From assembly GCF_003006155.1 (NCBI RefSeq), contig NZ_CP023559.1, positions 4,154,001-4,218,000 on the forward strand: a stretch of 64,000 bases of DNA. The letters are read 5' to 3'. This DNA is from Salinicola tamaricis. GTDB taxonomy: Bacteria; Pseudomonadota; Gammaproteobacteria; Pseudomonadales; Halomonadaceae. The translations under genes were made by a program, and so were the position numbers. Shown here in pieces: positions 34,438-44,886 of this stretch (its first letter is position 1; each line of letters begins with the position of its first letter). The notes under the pieces were generated by a model. That model was not told where the DNA came from. It saw nothing but the letters and a program-made list of their open reading frames with translations, and ran no database searches.

Positions 34438-36659
34438 GCCTCGACCTCCTCGAGGGTAAGCCCCACGCGCTCGGCCAGCGCGACGAAGCCGGGGAAAGAG
34501 GTCGCGACGTTGGCGCAATCGTCGATCTCGATCGGCGCGCTGGCGCGCAGCGCGGCCACGGTGAAGGCCATGGCGATGCGGTGATCGCCAAGGCTGTCGA
34601 CCCGGCCGCCACCATAGTTGGCACTCTCGCCGCCCTTGCCGACGATGTCGATGCCATCGTCGAATACCGTGGCTTCCACGCCCAGGATCGCCAGGCCATC
34701 GGCCATTGCCTGAATGCGGTCGGACTCCTTGACCCGCAGCTCTTCGGCACCGCGAAGCCGGGTGGTGCCCTCGGCATTGGCCGCGGCGACGAACAGTGCC
34801 GGGAATTCGTCGATCGCCAGCGGCACCTGGTCGACCGGGATATCGATTCCCTTGAGCGGCGCATAGCGGATGTGCAGATCGGCCACAGGCTCGCCGCCGA
34901 CTTCGCGCGGATTCTCCAGACGCAGGTCGGCGCCCATCAGCTTGAGAATGTTGATCACGCCGATGCGCGTCGGGTTGACGCCGACGTGCTCGAGCACCAG
35001 ATCGGCCCCCGGCGTGATCGCCGCCGCGACCAGGAAGAAGGTTGCCGAGGAGATGTCCGACGGCACGTCGATCGGTGCGCTGGTGAGCTTGCCGCCGCCA
35101 CTCAGGCGCGCCACGTCGCCTTCGCGGGTCACCGCATAGCCGAAGCCGTTGAGCATGCGCTCGGTATGGTCGCGGGTCGGCGCCGGCTCACGCACGCGGG
35201 TCTCGCCCTCGGCGTACAGCCCCGCCAGCAGCAGGCAGGATTTGACCTGGGCACTGGCCATCGGCATGTCGTAATCGATGCCCTTGAGCGGCTGACCGCC
35301 ATGGATCTTCAGCGGCGGACGACCGCCCTCGGCGGTGTCGATACGCGCCCCCATCAGACGCAGCGGGTCGGCGACCCGCGCCATGGGACGCTTGGTCAGG
35401 GAGGCGTCACCGGTGAGCTCGGTATCGAAGGCCTGCCCGGCGAGCAGCCCGGCGAACAGCCGCATGGCGGTGCCGGAGTTGCCCACATAGAGCGGGCCGG
35501 CGGGCTTTTTCAGCCCGTGCAGACCGACCCCATGGATGGTCACACGGCCCTGGTGCGGCCCTTCGATCGCTACACCCATGTCGCGGAACGCCTGCAGCGT
35601 GGCCAGGCTGTCCTCGCCTTCGAGAAAGCCCTTGACCTCGGTCACCCCGTCGGCCAAAGCGCCGAGCATGATCGAGCGGTGGGAGATGGACTTGTCGCCG
35701 GGCACGCGGATACGGCCGCTGACCGACCCGCCGGGCGAGACCCGATACTGCACCTGTCGTGATTCCATGGCTTGATAACTCGTCTGATTCAACAGCGTTT
35801 CGAAATAGTGTCGGGCGTGGCTGGCACGGTCGAAGGTGCCCAGCATGGCATCGCTGTCACCCTGCTCGACCGCGCGGCGCAGTCGCGCCAGCCCGCTCTC
35901 GAAGTCGTCCAGCGCGCCGAGCAGCGCGTCACGGTTGCCGGTGAAGATGTCGCGCCACATCACCGGATCGCTGCCGGCGATGCGGGTGAAGTCGCGAAAA
36001 CCGCCGGCGGCGTAGCGAAAGATCTCCAGCCGCTCGTCCTGGCGCGCCAGGGTATCGACCAGCGAAAAGGCGAGCAGGTGCGGCAGATGACTGGTACGCG
36101 CCAGCACCTGATCGTGGCGCGCCACCGGCATCTCCAGCACCTGGGCGCCGCACAGCTCCCACAGCCCGCGCACCGCCTGTACCGCCGCCGGGTCGGTCTC
36201 CGCCTCCGGGGTCAGGATCACCTTGTGATGACGATAGAGCGTCGGATTGGCGGCGGCGACGCCGCTCTTCTCCGAGCCGGCGATGGGGTGACCGGGGACG
36301 AAGCGCGCGGGCAGCGTGCCGAAGACCCGCCGCGCGGCGTCGCACACCGCGCGCTTGGTGCTACCGACATCGGTGACGATACGCGATCCCAGCGCCGGGG
36401 CCAGCGCCTCGAACACCGCCGGCATCACCAGTACCGGCACCGCCAGCACCACGATGTCGGCACGCTCAACCAGCGGTGTCAGCGCGCTGCCGCCGTCGTC
36501 GATCACCCCCATGGCCAGCCCGGTAGCGATCTCGTCGTCATTGCGGTCGCAGCCCAGCAGCGTGCCACGATAGCCCGCTGCCTTGAGCGCGGCGGCCAGC
36601 GAGCCACCGATCATGCCCAGCCCGACGATGAGTAGCGTGGGCGCGGTCTCTCCCGACAT
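34434..36659 (-). CDS. aroA: Fused prephenate dehydrogenase / EPSP synthase
   Basis: Two enzymes in one chain of 741 residues. Residues 1-300 are prephenate dehydrogenase (TyrA): NAD motif [13 protein letters not shown] and [10 protein letters not shown]. Residues from about 300 are EPSP synthase (AroA): [42 protein letters not shown] and RDHTERML. I start at ATG 36659, one base after the pheA stop; a GTG at 36671 inside pheA is possible. The first half makes 4-hydroxyphenylpyruvate for tyrosine; the second makes EPSP, the precursor of chorismate. The four short AroA motifs (RDHTE, GDKS, SAQVK, NPTR) are those used to define class II enzymes. Confidence 0.95.
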   Translation of the reverse strand: MSGETAPTLLIVGLGMIGGSLAAALKAAGYRGTLLGCDRNDDEIATGLAMGVIDDGGSALTPLVERADIVVLAVPVLVMPAVFEALAPALGSRIVTDVGSTKRAVCDAARRVFGTLPARFVPGHPIAGSEKSGVAAANPTLYRHHKVILTPEAETDPAAVQAVRGLWELCGAQVLEMPVARHDQVLARTSHLPHLLAFSLVDTLARQDERLEIFRYAAGGFRDFTRIAGSDPVMWRDIFTGNRDALLGALDDFESGLARLRRAVEQGDSDAMLGTFDRASHARHYFETLLNQTSYQAMESRQVQYRVSPGGSVSGRIRVPGDKSISHRSIMLGALADGVTEVKGFLEGEDSLATLQAFRDMGVAIEGPHQGRVTIHGVGLHGLKKPAGPLYVGNSGTAMRLFAGLLAGQAFDTELTGDASLTKRPMARVADPLRLMGARIDTAEGGRPPLKIHGGQPLKGIDYDMPMASAQVKSCLLLAGLYAEGETRVREPAPTRDHTERMLNGFGYAVTREGDVARLSGGGKLTSAPIDVPSDISSATFFLVAAAITPGADLVLEHVGVNPTRIGVINILKLMGADLRLENPREVGGEPVADLHIRYAPLKGIDIPVDQVPLAIDEFPALFVAAANAEGTTRLRGAEELRVKESDRIQAMADGLAILGVEATVFDDGIDIVGKGGESANYGGGRVDSLGDHRIAMAFTVAALRASAPIEIDDCANVATSFPGFVALAERVGLTLEEVEA

Positions 36660-36660
36660 C

Positions 36661-37761
36661 CTAGAGCACACCGACCGGGTAGGAACCGAGCACCTTCATG
36701 TCGGAAGCATGCTGCTTCACCGCCTCCAGTACGCCAGCGACAGCCGGGTCGTCGACATGCCCCTTGAAGTCGATGAAGAAGACGTAGGTCCAGACGCCAT
36801 TACGCGACGGCCGCGTCTCCAACCGGGTGAGATCGATGGCGTGGCGGTGAAAGGGTTCGAGCAGACCGTGCAGCACCCCCGGCTGGTTGCGCATGGCGAC
36901 CACGATGGAGGTCTTGTCATGGCCGGAGGGCGGCACCGACTCGTTGCCGATGATCAGAAAGCGCGTGGAGTTGTCCGGGCGATCTTCGATCTTCTCGGCG
37001 ACATGGTCGAGACCGTAGAGCTGGGCGGCCATGTCGCCGGCGATCGCCGCGCTGTGCCACTCGGTCTTGACCAGCCTGGCGGCCTCGGCATTGGACGACA
37101 CCGCCACCCGCTCGGCGTGGGGATAGTGTGCATCGAGCCACTTGCGGCACTGGGCGAACGACTGCGGATGCGAATAGATCCGCGAAATCTTGTCCTGACG
37201 GGTGATATTGGAGACCAGCAGATGGTGGTGAATTCGCAGCACCACCTCGCCGCTGATGTGAAGCCCAGAGTCCATGAACGAGTCGAGGGTGTTGTTGACC
37301 ACCCCCTCGGTGGAGTTCTCCACCGGCACCACCCCGTAGTTGACCGCGCCCGCCTCGACCTCACGGAACACTTCGTCGATCGCCGCCATCGGCAGGCTGA
37401 TCGCACTGTGGCCGAAGTGCTTGAGCGCCGCCTGCTGGGTGAAGGTGCCCTCCGGGCCCAGATAGGCGACCTTGATCGGCTTCTCCAGCGCCAGGCAGGC
37501 GGACATGATCTCGCGGAACAGCCGCGCCATCTCCTCGCCGTTGAGCGGCCCGGGGTTGCGCTCCATCACCCGGCGCAGCACCTGGGCCTCGCGCTCGGGG
37601 CGATAGAACACGGCATCGGGATCGTCGGCGGTCTTGACCTGGGCGACCTGGGCGGCGCACTCGGCACGCTCGCTGATCAGGCGCAAAAGCTCACTGTCGA
37701 TGCTGTCGATACGCTGGCGCAGGGAGGCGAGATCCAGCGGCTTGTCGGTGTTGTCAGTCAT
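36661..37761 (-). CDS. pheA: Chorismate mutase / prephenate dehydratase (P-protein)
   Basis: Bifunctional enzyme for phenylalanine. AroQ-type mutase is at residues 1-90 (LASLRQRIDSIDSELLRLIS), dehydratase next (YLGPEGTFTQQAAL, VVPVENSTEGVVNNTLDSF), and a C-terminal ACT domain with the feedback site (NQPGVLHGLLEPF and LTRLETRPSR). The start is ATG 37761, with AGGA 7 bases upstream; ATG 37767 is the alternative. Between serC and tyrA-aroA in one leftward operon. Confidence 0.95.
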   Translation of the reverse strand: MTDNTDKPLDLASLRQRIDSIDSELLRLISERAECAAQVAQVKTADDPDAVFYRPEREAQVLRRVMERNPGPLNGEEMARLFREIMSACLALEKPIKVAYLGPEGTFTQQAALKHFGHSAISLPMAAIDEVFREVEAGAVNYGVVPVENSTEGVVNNTLDSFMDSGLHISGEVVLRIHHHLLVSNITRQDKISRIYSHPQSFAQCRKWLDAHYPHAERVAVSSNAEAARLVKTEWHSAAIAGDMAAQLYGLDHVAEKIEDRPDNSTRFLIIGNESVPPSGHDKTSIVVAMRNQPGVLHGLLEPFHRHAIDLTRLETRPSRNGVWTYVFFIDFKGHVDDPAVAGVLEAVKQHASDMKVLGSYPVGVL

Positions 37762-37791
37762 GGGCATGTCCTGGCTGCATGCGGCCGCCAC

Positions 37792-38880
37792 TCAACCGCG
37801 GCGACGTTCGAAATCGGCCATGAAGGTGATCAGCGCCTGCACGTCGGCCTCGCTGACGGCATTGTAGAGGCTCGCGCGCATGCCGCCGACGCTGCGATGC
37901 CCCTTGAGGTTGAGTAAACCTTCGGCCTCGGCATTCGCGAGGAAATCGCCGTTGAGTGAAGCATCCGCCAGCGTAAACGGCACGTTCATCAGCGAACGGT
38001 TGGCCGGCGCGATCGGGTTGGCGTAGAAGTCGCTGGCGTCAATCGCCGCGTAGAGCGCCTCGCTCTTGCGCCGGTTGATCGCCTCCATCTCGGCGACGCC
38101 GCCGATGTCGTTCTTGAGCCACTCGAATACCAGCCCGGCGAGATACCAGGCGTAGGTCGGCGGCGTATTGATCATCGAGTCGTTGTCGGCGTAGACCTTC
38201 CAGCCGAGCAGCGAGGGCGCCGAGGGCTGCGCCCGTTCGAGCAGATCCTCGCGCACGATCACCACGGTGATGCCGGCAGGGCCGATGTTCTTCTGCGCCC
38301 CGGCATAGATCACCCCATACCGGCTCACGTCCAGCGGTGTGGAGAGGATCGACGACGACATGTCGCACACCAGCGGCACCTCGGCATCGAGTTCGGGGAT
38401 ATAGTCGAAGGTCAGCCCGCCGATGGTCTCATTGTGGCAATAGTGCAGGTAGGCCGCATCCGCGGAGAGCGCGATGTCGCCCTGGCGCGGCACCTGCACG
38501 TAGCCGGATTCGCGACTCGAGGCGGCGATATGCGAGGCGGCCAGGTGGTCCGCCTCCTTGATCGCCTTGCTCGACCAGATGCCGGTATCGAGATAGTTGG
38601 GTGTCCCGCCCTGCCCCAGCAGATTGAGCGGCACGCAGGCGAACTGCAGGGTGGCACCACCCTGCATGAACAGTACTCGGTAGTTGTCGGGAATCGCGAG
38701 CAGATCACGCAGATCGCGCTCGGCCTTGGCCGCGATCGCCTCGAAGGTCGGGCTGCGGTGACTCATCTCCATCACCGACAAACCCTGGCCCTGATAGTCG
38801 AGCATCTCGGCGCGGGCGCGCTCCAGCACTGCCGTCGGCATGGCCGCCGGACCGGCACAGAAATTGTGCAGACGTGTCAT
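37792..38880 (-). CDS. serC: Phosphoserine aminotransferase
   Basis: 362-residue PLP enzyme of serine and pyridoxine synthesis. Begins MTRLHNFCAGPAAMP. PLP lysine lies in VIYAGAQKNIGPAG, and the substrate loop HRSPTFEAI and C-terminal GHRSVGGMRASLYNAV are intact. It starts the serC-pheA-tyrA/aroA-cmk-rpsA run. The 231-base gap to gyrA holds its promoter region. Confidence 0.97.
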   Translation of the reverse strand: MTRLHNFCAGPAAMPTAVLERARAEMLDYQGQGLSVMEMSHRSPTFEAIAAKAERDLRDLLAIPDNYRVLFMQGGATLQFACVPLNLLGQGGTPNYLDTGIWSSKAIKEADHLAASHIAASSRESGYVQVPRQGDIALSADAAYLHYCHNETIGGLTFDYIPELDAEVPLVCDMSSSILSTPLDVSRYGVIYAGAQKNIGPAGITVVIVREDLLERAQPSAPSLLGWKVYADNDSMINTPPTYAWYLAGLVFEWLKNDIGGVAEMEAINRRKSEALYAAIDASDFYANPIAPANRSLMNVPFTLADASLNGDFLANAEAEGLLNLKGHRSVGGMRASLYNAVSEADVQALITFMADFERRRG

Positions 38881-39073
38881 TCTCGGAATTCCCCGTGGGC
38901 TCTTTCACACGACCCGGGCGCTTGCGTTCGACCGGGCTTGTTCATCAAAACGTATCTTCAGAGCGGCAAAAGCTGCCGCCACCCTGCATCCAACCCTTCA
39001 TCCCGCCCCATACCATTGCCCGTGCGCGTACCACGCACCGGCTCAGGGGCCAAAACCTGGCGCCGGTCGGCAA

Positions 39074-39105
39074 TGCGCCCCCGACCCAGAGCGGGCGGGG
39101 GCGCA
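39074..39105 (-). terminator. Hairpin after gyrA
   Basis: A perfect 10-bp inverted repeat (TGCGCCCCCG/CGGGGGCGCA) directly follows the gyrA stop. The T tail is poor, so the assignment is moderate. Confidence 0.5.
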
Positions 39106-39111
39106 GCGGCC

Positions 39112-41823
39112 TCAGGCGTCGTCGTCCACCGGCGGCGCATCGCCGGTCTGCGGCGGCACTTCAGCATCGGCCACCTCGGCCTCGTCCGGCGTCTCGAGCC
39201 CGTCGAGCGCTTCATCCTGGGGCTCGTCGACCCGCACCGTCTTGACCAGGTGCTCACCTTCGCTGGTGCGAATCAGGGTCACCCCCTGGGTGTTGCGCGA
39301 GGTGATCGACACCTCGCCGACGCGGGTGCGCACCAGGGTACCGCGGTCGGTGATCAGCATCATCTCGTCGCTGTCACGAACCTGCATCGCCGCCACCAGG
39401 GCACCGTTGCGCTCGGTGGTCTGCATCGCGATCACGCCCTGGCCGCCGCGACCGCGGATCGGGAACTCCTCGAGCCGGGTGCGCTTGCCATAGCCGTGCT
39501 CGGAGGCGGTCAGAATGTAGATCTGCTCCTCGCTGCCATCCGCGCTGGTGGCGGTGTCACCGTCGAGCTCGTTGTCGGCGTCGGCATCGATGGTCTGGCT
39601 CTGCGGGATGATCAGGCTGATCACCTCGGCGCCTTCGGCCAGCCGCATGCCGCGCACGCCGCGGGCAGTCCGCCCCATCGGGCGTACGTGGCCCTCTTCG
39701 AAGCGGATCGCCTTGCCGTTGGACGACAGCAGCATGACGTGGTCACTGCCGGTGGTGATGGCGGCGCCGATCAGGCGGTCGCCCTCCTCCAGGTCCAGCG
39801 CGATCAGGCCGACACTGCGCGGCCGCGAGAACTGGTCGAGCGAGGTGCGCTTGACCGTGCCGCTGGCAGTGGCGAAGAAGATGTAGCTCTCCGGGTTGTA
39901 GTCACGCACCGGCAGAATGGCGTTGATCGCCTCGCCGTCGTCCAGTGGCAGCAGGTTGACCAGCGGCTTGCCGCGCGACCCGCGGCTGGCGTTGGGCATC
40001 TCGTAGGTCTTGAGCCAATAGACCTTGCCGCGGTTGGAGAACAGCAGCATGGTGTCGTGGGTCGAGGCCACCACCAGATGCTCGATGACGTCTTCATCTT
40101 TCATGCTGGTGGCCGACTTGCCACGCCCGCCACGCTTCTGCGCCTGATAGTCGGAGATCGGCTGGGTCTTGGCATAGCCACCACGCGACAGCGTGACCAC
40201 CATGTCCTCCTCGGCGATCAGATCCTCCATGGTGAGATCGAGACGACTGGTCTGGATCTCGGTCAGGCGGGCGTTGCCGTACTGATCGCGAATGCCCTCG
40301 AGCTCTTCGCGAATCACCTCCAGCAGCCGATCCGGCGAGGCCAGGATATGATTGAGTTCGGCGATGCGCTCGAGAATGCCGAGGTACTCGTCGAGCAGCT
40401 TCTCGGTCTCGAGCCCGGTCAGACGGTGCAGGCGCAGTTCCAGAATCGCCTGGGCCTGGGCCGGCGAGAGCCGATAGAGCGCGCGGTCGTCGGTGAGCCC
40501 GTAGCCCTCGTCGAGATCCTCGGGCTTGCACGAAGTGGCGCCGGCCCGCTCGAGCATGCCGGTCACCTGCCCCGGCTGCCAGTCGCGGGCGATCAGCTTT
40601 TCCTTCGCCTCGGCCGCGTTGGGCGAGGCCTTGATCAGCTCGATCACCTCGTCGATGTTGGAGATGGCGACCGCCAGCCCCTCGAGGATATGACCGCGCT
40701 CGCGCGCCTTCTTGAGTTCGAACAGGGTGCGTCGAGTGACCACCTCGCGGCGGTGGCGAATGAACGCCTCCAGCAGCTCCTTGAGGTTGAGCGTCTTGGG
40801 CTGGCCGTCGTGAAGGGCGACGATATTGATCCCGAACACGGTCTCGAGCTGGGTGTGGGCGAACAGGTTGTTGACCACCACGTCGCCTGACTCGCCGCGT
40901 TTGATCTCGATCACCACGCGCAGGCCATCCTTGTCGGACTCGTCGCGCAGTTCGGCGATCCCCTCGACCCGTTTCTCCTTGACCAGCTCGGCGATCTTCT
41001 CGATCAGCCGCGCCTTGTTGACCTGGTAAGGCAGCTCGGTAATGACGATCTGGTCACGTCCGCTCTTCTTGTCGAACTCGACCGTGTGGCGGGCGCGCAC
41101 GTAGATGCGCCCGCGCCCGGTGCGATACGCCTCGAGAATACCGGCGCGGCCGTTGATGATACCGGCGGTGGGGAAGTCGGGCCCGGGGATGTACTCCATC
41201 AGGTCGTCGACCGTCAGGGTGTAGTCCTGGATCAGCGCCAGACAGCCATTGATCACTTCGACCATGTTGTGGGGCGGAATATTGGTCGCCATCCCCACCG
41301 CGATGCCCGAGGCGCCGTTGATCAACAGGTTGGGCACCTTGGTCGGCAGCACCTCGGGAATCCGCTCGGTGCCGTCGTAGTTGTCGACCCAGTCGACCGT
41401 GTCCTTCTCGAGATCCGCCAGCAGCTCATGGGAGAGCCGTGCCATGCGCACCTCGGTGTAACGCATGGCGGCCGCGTTGTCGCCATCGATGGAGCCGAAG
41501 TTGCCCTGGCCATCGATCAGCACGTGGCGCATGGAGAAGTGCTGCGCCATGCGCACGATGGTGTCATAGACCGCGCTGTCGCCGTGGGGGTGATATTTAC
41601 CGATCACATCGCCGACCACGCGCGCCGATTTCTTGTACGGCTTGTTCCAGTCGTTGCCGAGCTCGTGCATGGCGTAGAGCACGCGCCGGTGCACCGGCTT
41701 CAAGCCATCGCGGACGTCGGGCAGAGCCCGCCCGATGATGACGCTCATCGCATAGTCCAGGTAGGACTGCTTGAGTTCATCCTCGATGTTGACTGGCAGA
41801 ATTTCTCTGGCGATATCACCCAT
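39112..41823 (-). CDS. gyrA: DNA gyrase subunit A
   Basis: 903-residue topoisomerase II subunit. Catalytic Tyr122 is in [10 protein letters not shown]. The quinolone-determining region reads [17 protein letters not shown] with Ser83 and Asp87, the susceptible-type residues. The C-terminal beta-pinwheel has the GyrA-box KRGGRGKSA near residue 560. The acidic tail after residue 860 is rich in Asp and Glu. The stop is followed by a hairpin. Confidence 0.98.
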   Translation of the reverse strand: MGDIAREILPVNIEDELKQSYLDYAMSVIIGRALPDVRDGLKPVHRRVLYAMHELGNDWNKPYKKSARVVGDVIGKYHPHGDSAVYDTIVRMAQHFSMRHVLIDGQGNFGSIDGDNAAAMRYTEVRMARLSHELLADLEKDTVDWVDNYDGTERIPEVLPTKVPNLLINGASGIAVGMATNIPPHNMVEVINGCLALIQDYTLTVDDLMEYIPGPDFPTAGIINGRAGILEAYRTGRGRIYVRARHTVEFDKKSGRDQIVITELPYQVNKARLIEKIAELVKEKRVEGIAELRDESDKDGLRVVIEIKRGESGDVVVNNLFAHTQLETVFGINIVALHDGQPKTLNLKELLEAFIRHRREVVTRRTLFELKKARERGHILEGLAVAISNIDEVIELIKASPNAAEAKEKLIARDWQPGQVTGMLERAGATSCKPEDLDEGYGLTDDRALYRLSPAQAQAILELRLHRLTGLETEKLLDEYLGILERIAELNHILASPDRLLEVIREELEGIRDQYGNARLTEIQTSRLDLTMEDLIAEEDMVVTLSRGGYAKTQPISDYQAQKRGGRGKSATSMKDEDVIEHLVVASTHDTMLLFSNRGKVYWLKTYEMPNASRGSRGKPLVNLLPLDDGEAINAILPVRDYNPESYIFFATASGTVKRTSLDQFSRPRSVGLIALDLEEGDRLIGAAITTGSDHVMLLSSNGKAIRFEEGHVRPMGRTARGVRGMRLAEGAEVISLIIPQSQTIDADADNELDGDTATSADGSEEQIYILTASEHGYGKRTRLEEFPIRGRGGQGVIAMQTTERNGALVAAMQVRDSDEMMLITDRGTLVRTRVGEVSITSRNTQGVTLIRTSEGEHLVKTVRVDEPQDEALDGLETPDEAEVADAEVPPQTGDAPPVDDDA

Positions 41824-41992
41824 GGGTCGTCAAATCCTTTGCGCCGCTGCCACGGCCGAAGACGACCGTGGCAGCGTTAATGAAGCCCCGACAAGGCGAC
41901 CGAGACCCTCGGCCGCACAATCTGTCGATCATACCATTTCAGGGCTTCCAAAGGCAGGCATTGACGTCTTTTCCCCGAGTGGTGTAGCCGGC

Positions 41993-42424
41993 TCAGCGCA
42001 CTTGTGCCTCCGCGACCAGCAGCGGTTCGAGGCGCTCGCGCCATACCCCTTCGAGCGGCACCACCTCACCGCTGCGCTGGTCGAGCAGCACGAAGGTCAG
42101 CAGCGCACTCACCACCAGTTCACCACTGTCGCGATGCACGATACGGTGAGCCACCCGGGCGCTGCGCCCGCCGATGTGCGAGAGACAGGTTTCGATATCG
42201 AGGTCATCGTTGATCACCGCGGCGCGGCGGTAATCGATATTGAGGTTGACCGCGACCAGCGCCACGCCCTCGGACATGCCGGCGGCGAACGCGGTGTGCT
42301 CGTCGGCGAAGGCCCAGCGCCCCTCCTCCAGGAATTCGAGATAGCGGGCATGATTGACGTGACCATAGCCATCCAGATGAAAGCCGCGGACGCGAACCTG
42401 GGTACGAGTGATGCGTGAATCCAT
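41993..42424 (-). CDS. Acyl-CoA thioesterase (hotdog fold, YbgC/4HBT type)
   Basis: 143-residue hotdog thioesterase. Start ATG 42424 (MDSRITRTQVRVRGFHLDGY); the longer frame to 42481 is not supported. The active-site helix region GYGHVNHARYLEFLEEGR matches the 4HBT family, with HVNHARYL the most typical part and Glu as likely catalytic residue. Single gene between gyrA and the divergent rdgC. Substrate unknown. Confidence 0.85.
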   Translation of the reverse strand: MDSRITRTQVRVRGFHLDGYGHVNHARYLEFLEEGRWAFADEHTAFAAGMSEGVALVAVNLNIDYRRAAVINDDLDIETCLSHIGGRSARVAHRIVHRDSGELVVSALLTFVLLDQRSGEVVPLEGVWRERLEPLLVAEAQVR

Positions 42425-42585
42425 GCGAATCTCCGGGTCGTTGGCGACGCCGATCGCGCGCCGCTCCTGACTTCGAAACATACGCTCGTTTGAAACAAGG
42501 CTGCAAATGCCAATGGTCTACCTCGGTGGCAACAGCTGGGTCCTTTCGACATAATGTGCCTCCTTTCAAACGGAAACACGGGCGT

Positions 42586-43512
42586 ATGTGGTTCAAGCAC
42601 TGTCATCTTTACCGCTGCCATGACGTCGAGATTCTCGCCCTGGAGGATCTGGAGAGCGCCTTGGCAGAATTTGCGTTTCGCCCCGTCTCGCCGCGCGAGG
42701 CACGCCGGGTCGGCTGGAGTGCCCCGGCCGGCCGCGGCAGCGAGCAGCGCGTGCACGAGATCCAGGGCCACCGGCTGCTGTCGATGCTGCGCCAAGAGCG
42801 CCTGCTGCCCGCGTCGGTGGTCAACGAAGAGGTCGCCGAGCGCGCCGAGGCCCGCGAGCAGGCCGAGGGCCAGCCGCTGCCGCGGCGCGAGCGCCAGCTG
42901 CTCAAGGAGCAGGTGATGGAGGAGCTGCTGCCGCAGGCCTTCACCCGCACCCAGCGCGTCGAACTGTGGTGGGATACCCGCCGCCGGCTGATCGGCATCA
43001 ACTCGTCCAGCCGCAAGCGCGCGGAAGAGGTGCTGGATCTGCTGCGCCAGACCCTGGGCTCGCTCAAGGTCACGCCGCTGGCGACCCGCACCCCGCCGTC
43101 GCGCGGAATGACCCAGTGGCTGAGCGACGCCGCCAGCCGCCCGGCCAGCCTGCTGCTCGGCGATCAGGTCGAGCTGCGCGCCGCCGAGGACGACGGCGTG
43201 CTGCGCGCACGTCAGGTCGATCTCGACAGCGAGGAGATCCAGTCGCTGCTCGAGGGCGGCCGCCAGGCCAGCAAACTGAGCATCGGCAGCGAGGGCCAGC
43301 TGCGCACCGTGCTGCACGACGACCTGGCACTGAAGTCGCTGCAGTTCGACGACGCCCTGCTCGACGAAGCCAGCCAGACCGAAGACGGCGACGATCCCGC
43401 GGTGGCACTGGAGACCGACTTCGCGCTCATGTCGCAGGCACTTGCGACCTTCATCGAACAACTGATCGACTGGCTCGGCGGTGAAGCCGAGATGTCGGCC
43501 CCGACGCCATGA
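42586..43512 (+). CDS. rdgC: Recombination-associated protein RdgC
   Basis: 308-residue ring-forming DNA-binding protein that limits RecA. Start ATG 42586 (MWFKHCHLYRCHD); the earlier frame overlaps the thioesterase promoter. Family blocks: EFAFRPVSPREARRVGW, LLPASVVNEEVAERA, FTRTQRVELWWDTRR and GDQVELRA. C-terminal ETDFALMSQALATFIEQL. The stop overlaps the next gene by 4 bases. Confidence 0.93.
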   Translation: MWFKHCHLYRCHDVEILALEDLESALAEFAFRPVSPREARRVGWSAPAGRGSEQRVHEIQGHRLLSMLRQERLLPASVVNEEVAERAEAREQAEGQPLPRRERQLLKEQVMEELLPQAFTRTQRVELWWDTRRRLIGINSSSRKRAEEVLDLLRQTLGSLKVTPLATRTPPSRGMTQWLSDAASRPASLLLGDQVELRAAEDDGVLRARQVDLDSEEIQSLLEGGRQASKLSIGSEGQLRTVLHDDLALKSLQFDDALLDEASQTEDGDDPAVALETDFALMSQALATFIEQLIDWLGGEAEMSAPTP

Positions 43513-44711
43513 CGCACAGCTCCGCCACGCCGCCCAACAGCGCCGAGGCTGCGATCGATCTCGATCGTTTCGCCGATATCCGCCCCTATCACGACGACGA
43601 GGTGGCCGGCGTGCTGGCGCGCCTGGCCCAGGACAGCGAGCTGCTCGACGCCATCACTCGCTATCGCCTGCCGCGGCTGGCGCGCTTCGCGCCGCCGTTG
43701 GCCCGCTTACTCGCCAGCTTCCGCCTGCGCCGCGAAGTGCGCGGAGTCGCCACCATCCGCGACTTCCAGCTACGCATCGCCGACTACATGGCCCACATGA
43801 TCGCGCGTACCACGCGGGGTTTCAGCGTCGAAGGGCTCGACCAGCTGTCGCCGGACAAGGCGTACCTGTTCATCGGCAACCATCGCGATATCGCCCTCGA
43901 TCCCGCCTTCGTCAACTATGCGCTCTATGTCGGCGGCCACGACACCGTACGCATCGCGATCGGCGACAACCTTTTGCAGAAGCCTTTCGTCACCGATCTG
44001 ATGCGGCTCAACAAGAGCTTCATCGTACCGCGCTCGGTCAAGGGCAAGCGCGCCATGCTGGCGGCCTATCAGTCACTCTCTGGCTATATCCGCCACTCGA
44101 TCAGCGACGATAACCATTCGGTCTGGCTGGCCCAGCGCGAGGGCCGCGCCAAGGACGGCATCGATCGCACCGACAGCGCCATCGTCAAGATGCTGTGCAT
44201 GGCGCGACGCCTGGAAGAGAACGACCCCGACATCGGCCACGCAGTTCGCGAGCTGCAGATCGTGCCGGTGTCGATCAGCTACGAGTACGACCCCTGCGAT
44301 CTGCTCAAGGCGCGCGAGCTGCACGCCAAGGAGACCGACGGCCGTTACCAGAAGGTCGAGTTCGAGGACATACGCTCGATCGTCTCCGGCATCATCGGCG
44401 ACAAGGGCCGGGTCAAGCTGGCCTTCGGCACGCCACTGTCGGCGAACTTCGACTCTGCCGATGCGGTGGCCGCCGAGATCGACCGTCAGGTACTGTCGAA
44501 CTATCCGCTGTTCCCGAGCCATCAGCTGGCCCTGGCCGAGACTGGCCTCGCCCCCGATCTGGTCGACCTTTCCGCGGTCACCGCGGAAGATCGCGAACGC
44601 TTTCAGACGCGTCTGGCAGAGGTACCGGCCGAGCTGCGCCCGTGGTGGCTGAAGCAGTACGCCAACCCGATCCTCAATCGCGCCGGGCGCCTGAATAGCG
44701 ATACGCCCTGA
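43509..44711 (+). CDS. Glycerol-3-phosphate/acyl-glycerol acyltransferase family protein
   Basis: 400-residue protein of the PlsC/PlsB-like acyltransferase superfamily. The HX4D catalytic motif is in IGNHRDIALDPAF (about residues 127-139), with the substrate motif FIVPRSVKGKR and the Glu-Gly-Arg motif QREGRAKDG following. The N-terminal 100 residues are helical and without clear membrane segments. ATGA overlap with rdgC implies co-translation. The acceptor lipid is unknown. Confidence 0.82.
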   Translation: MTHSSATPPNSAEAAIDLDRFADIRPYHDDEVAGVLARLAQDSELLDAITRYRLPRLARFAPPLARLLASFRLRREVRGVATIRDFQLRIADYMAHMIARTTRGFSVEGLDQLSPDKAYLFIGNHRDIALDPAFVNYALYVGGHDTVRIAIGDNLLQKPFVTDLMRLNKSFIVPRSVKGKRAMLAAYQSLSGYIRHSISDDNHSVWLAQREGRAKDGIDRTDSAIVKMLCMARRLEENDPDIGHAVRELQIVPVSISYEYDPCDLLKARELHAKETDGRYQKVEFEDIRSIVSGIIGDKGRVKLAFGTPLSANFDSADAVAAEIDRQVLSNYPLFPSHQLALAETGLAPDLVDLSAVTAEDRERFQTRLAEVPAELRPWWLKQYANPILNRAGRLNSDTP

Positions 44712-44714
44712 GGC

Positions 44715-44744
44715 TATCTCGACAAGCGATAGACCGTCGAGATA
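44715..44744 (+). terminator. Hairpin after the acyltransferase gene
   Basis: A perfect 9-bp inverted repeat TATCTCGAC/GTCGAGATA with a 12-base loop starts 3 bases after the stop codon. No T tail. Confidence 0.45.
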
Positions 44745-44886
44745 ACCCCTTCGAGAGACACGGCTTCGATCAGCGGCCGCGCGGGGCTTCGCCGCACAAG
44801 GCGTGCCCCCGCTCTCCCCCCCACATCTCCCGTACACCGCGCCATCGAGCGGCCAGACGTCGCCACGGGCGACGCCATACGCGAAC

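Noticed and set aside
38434-40890. 818-codon open frame on the plus strand over gyrA
   Set aside because: Antisense shadow of gyrA caused by codon bias; no recognisable domain.
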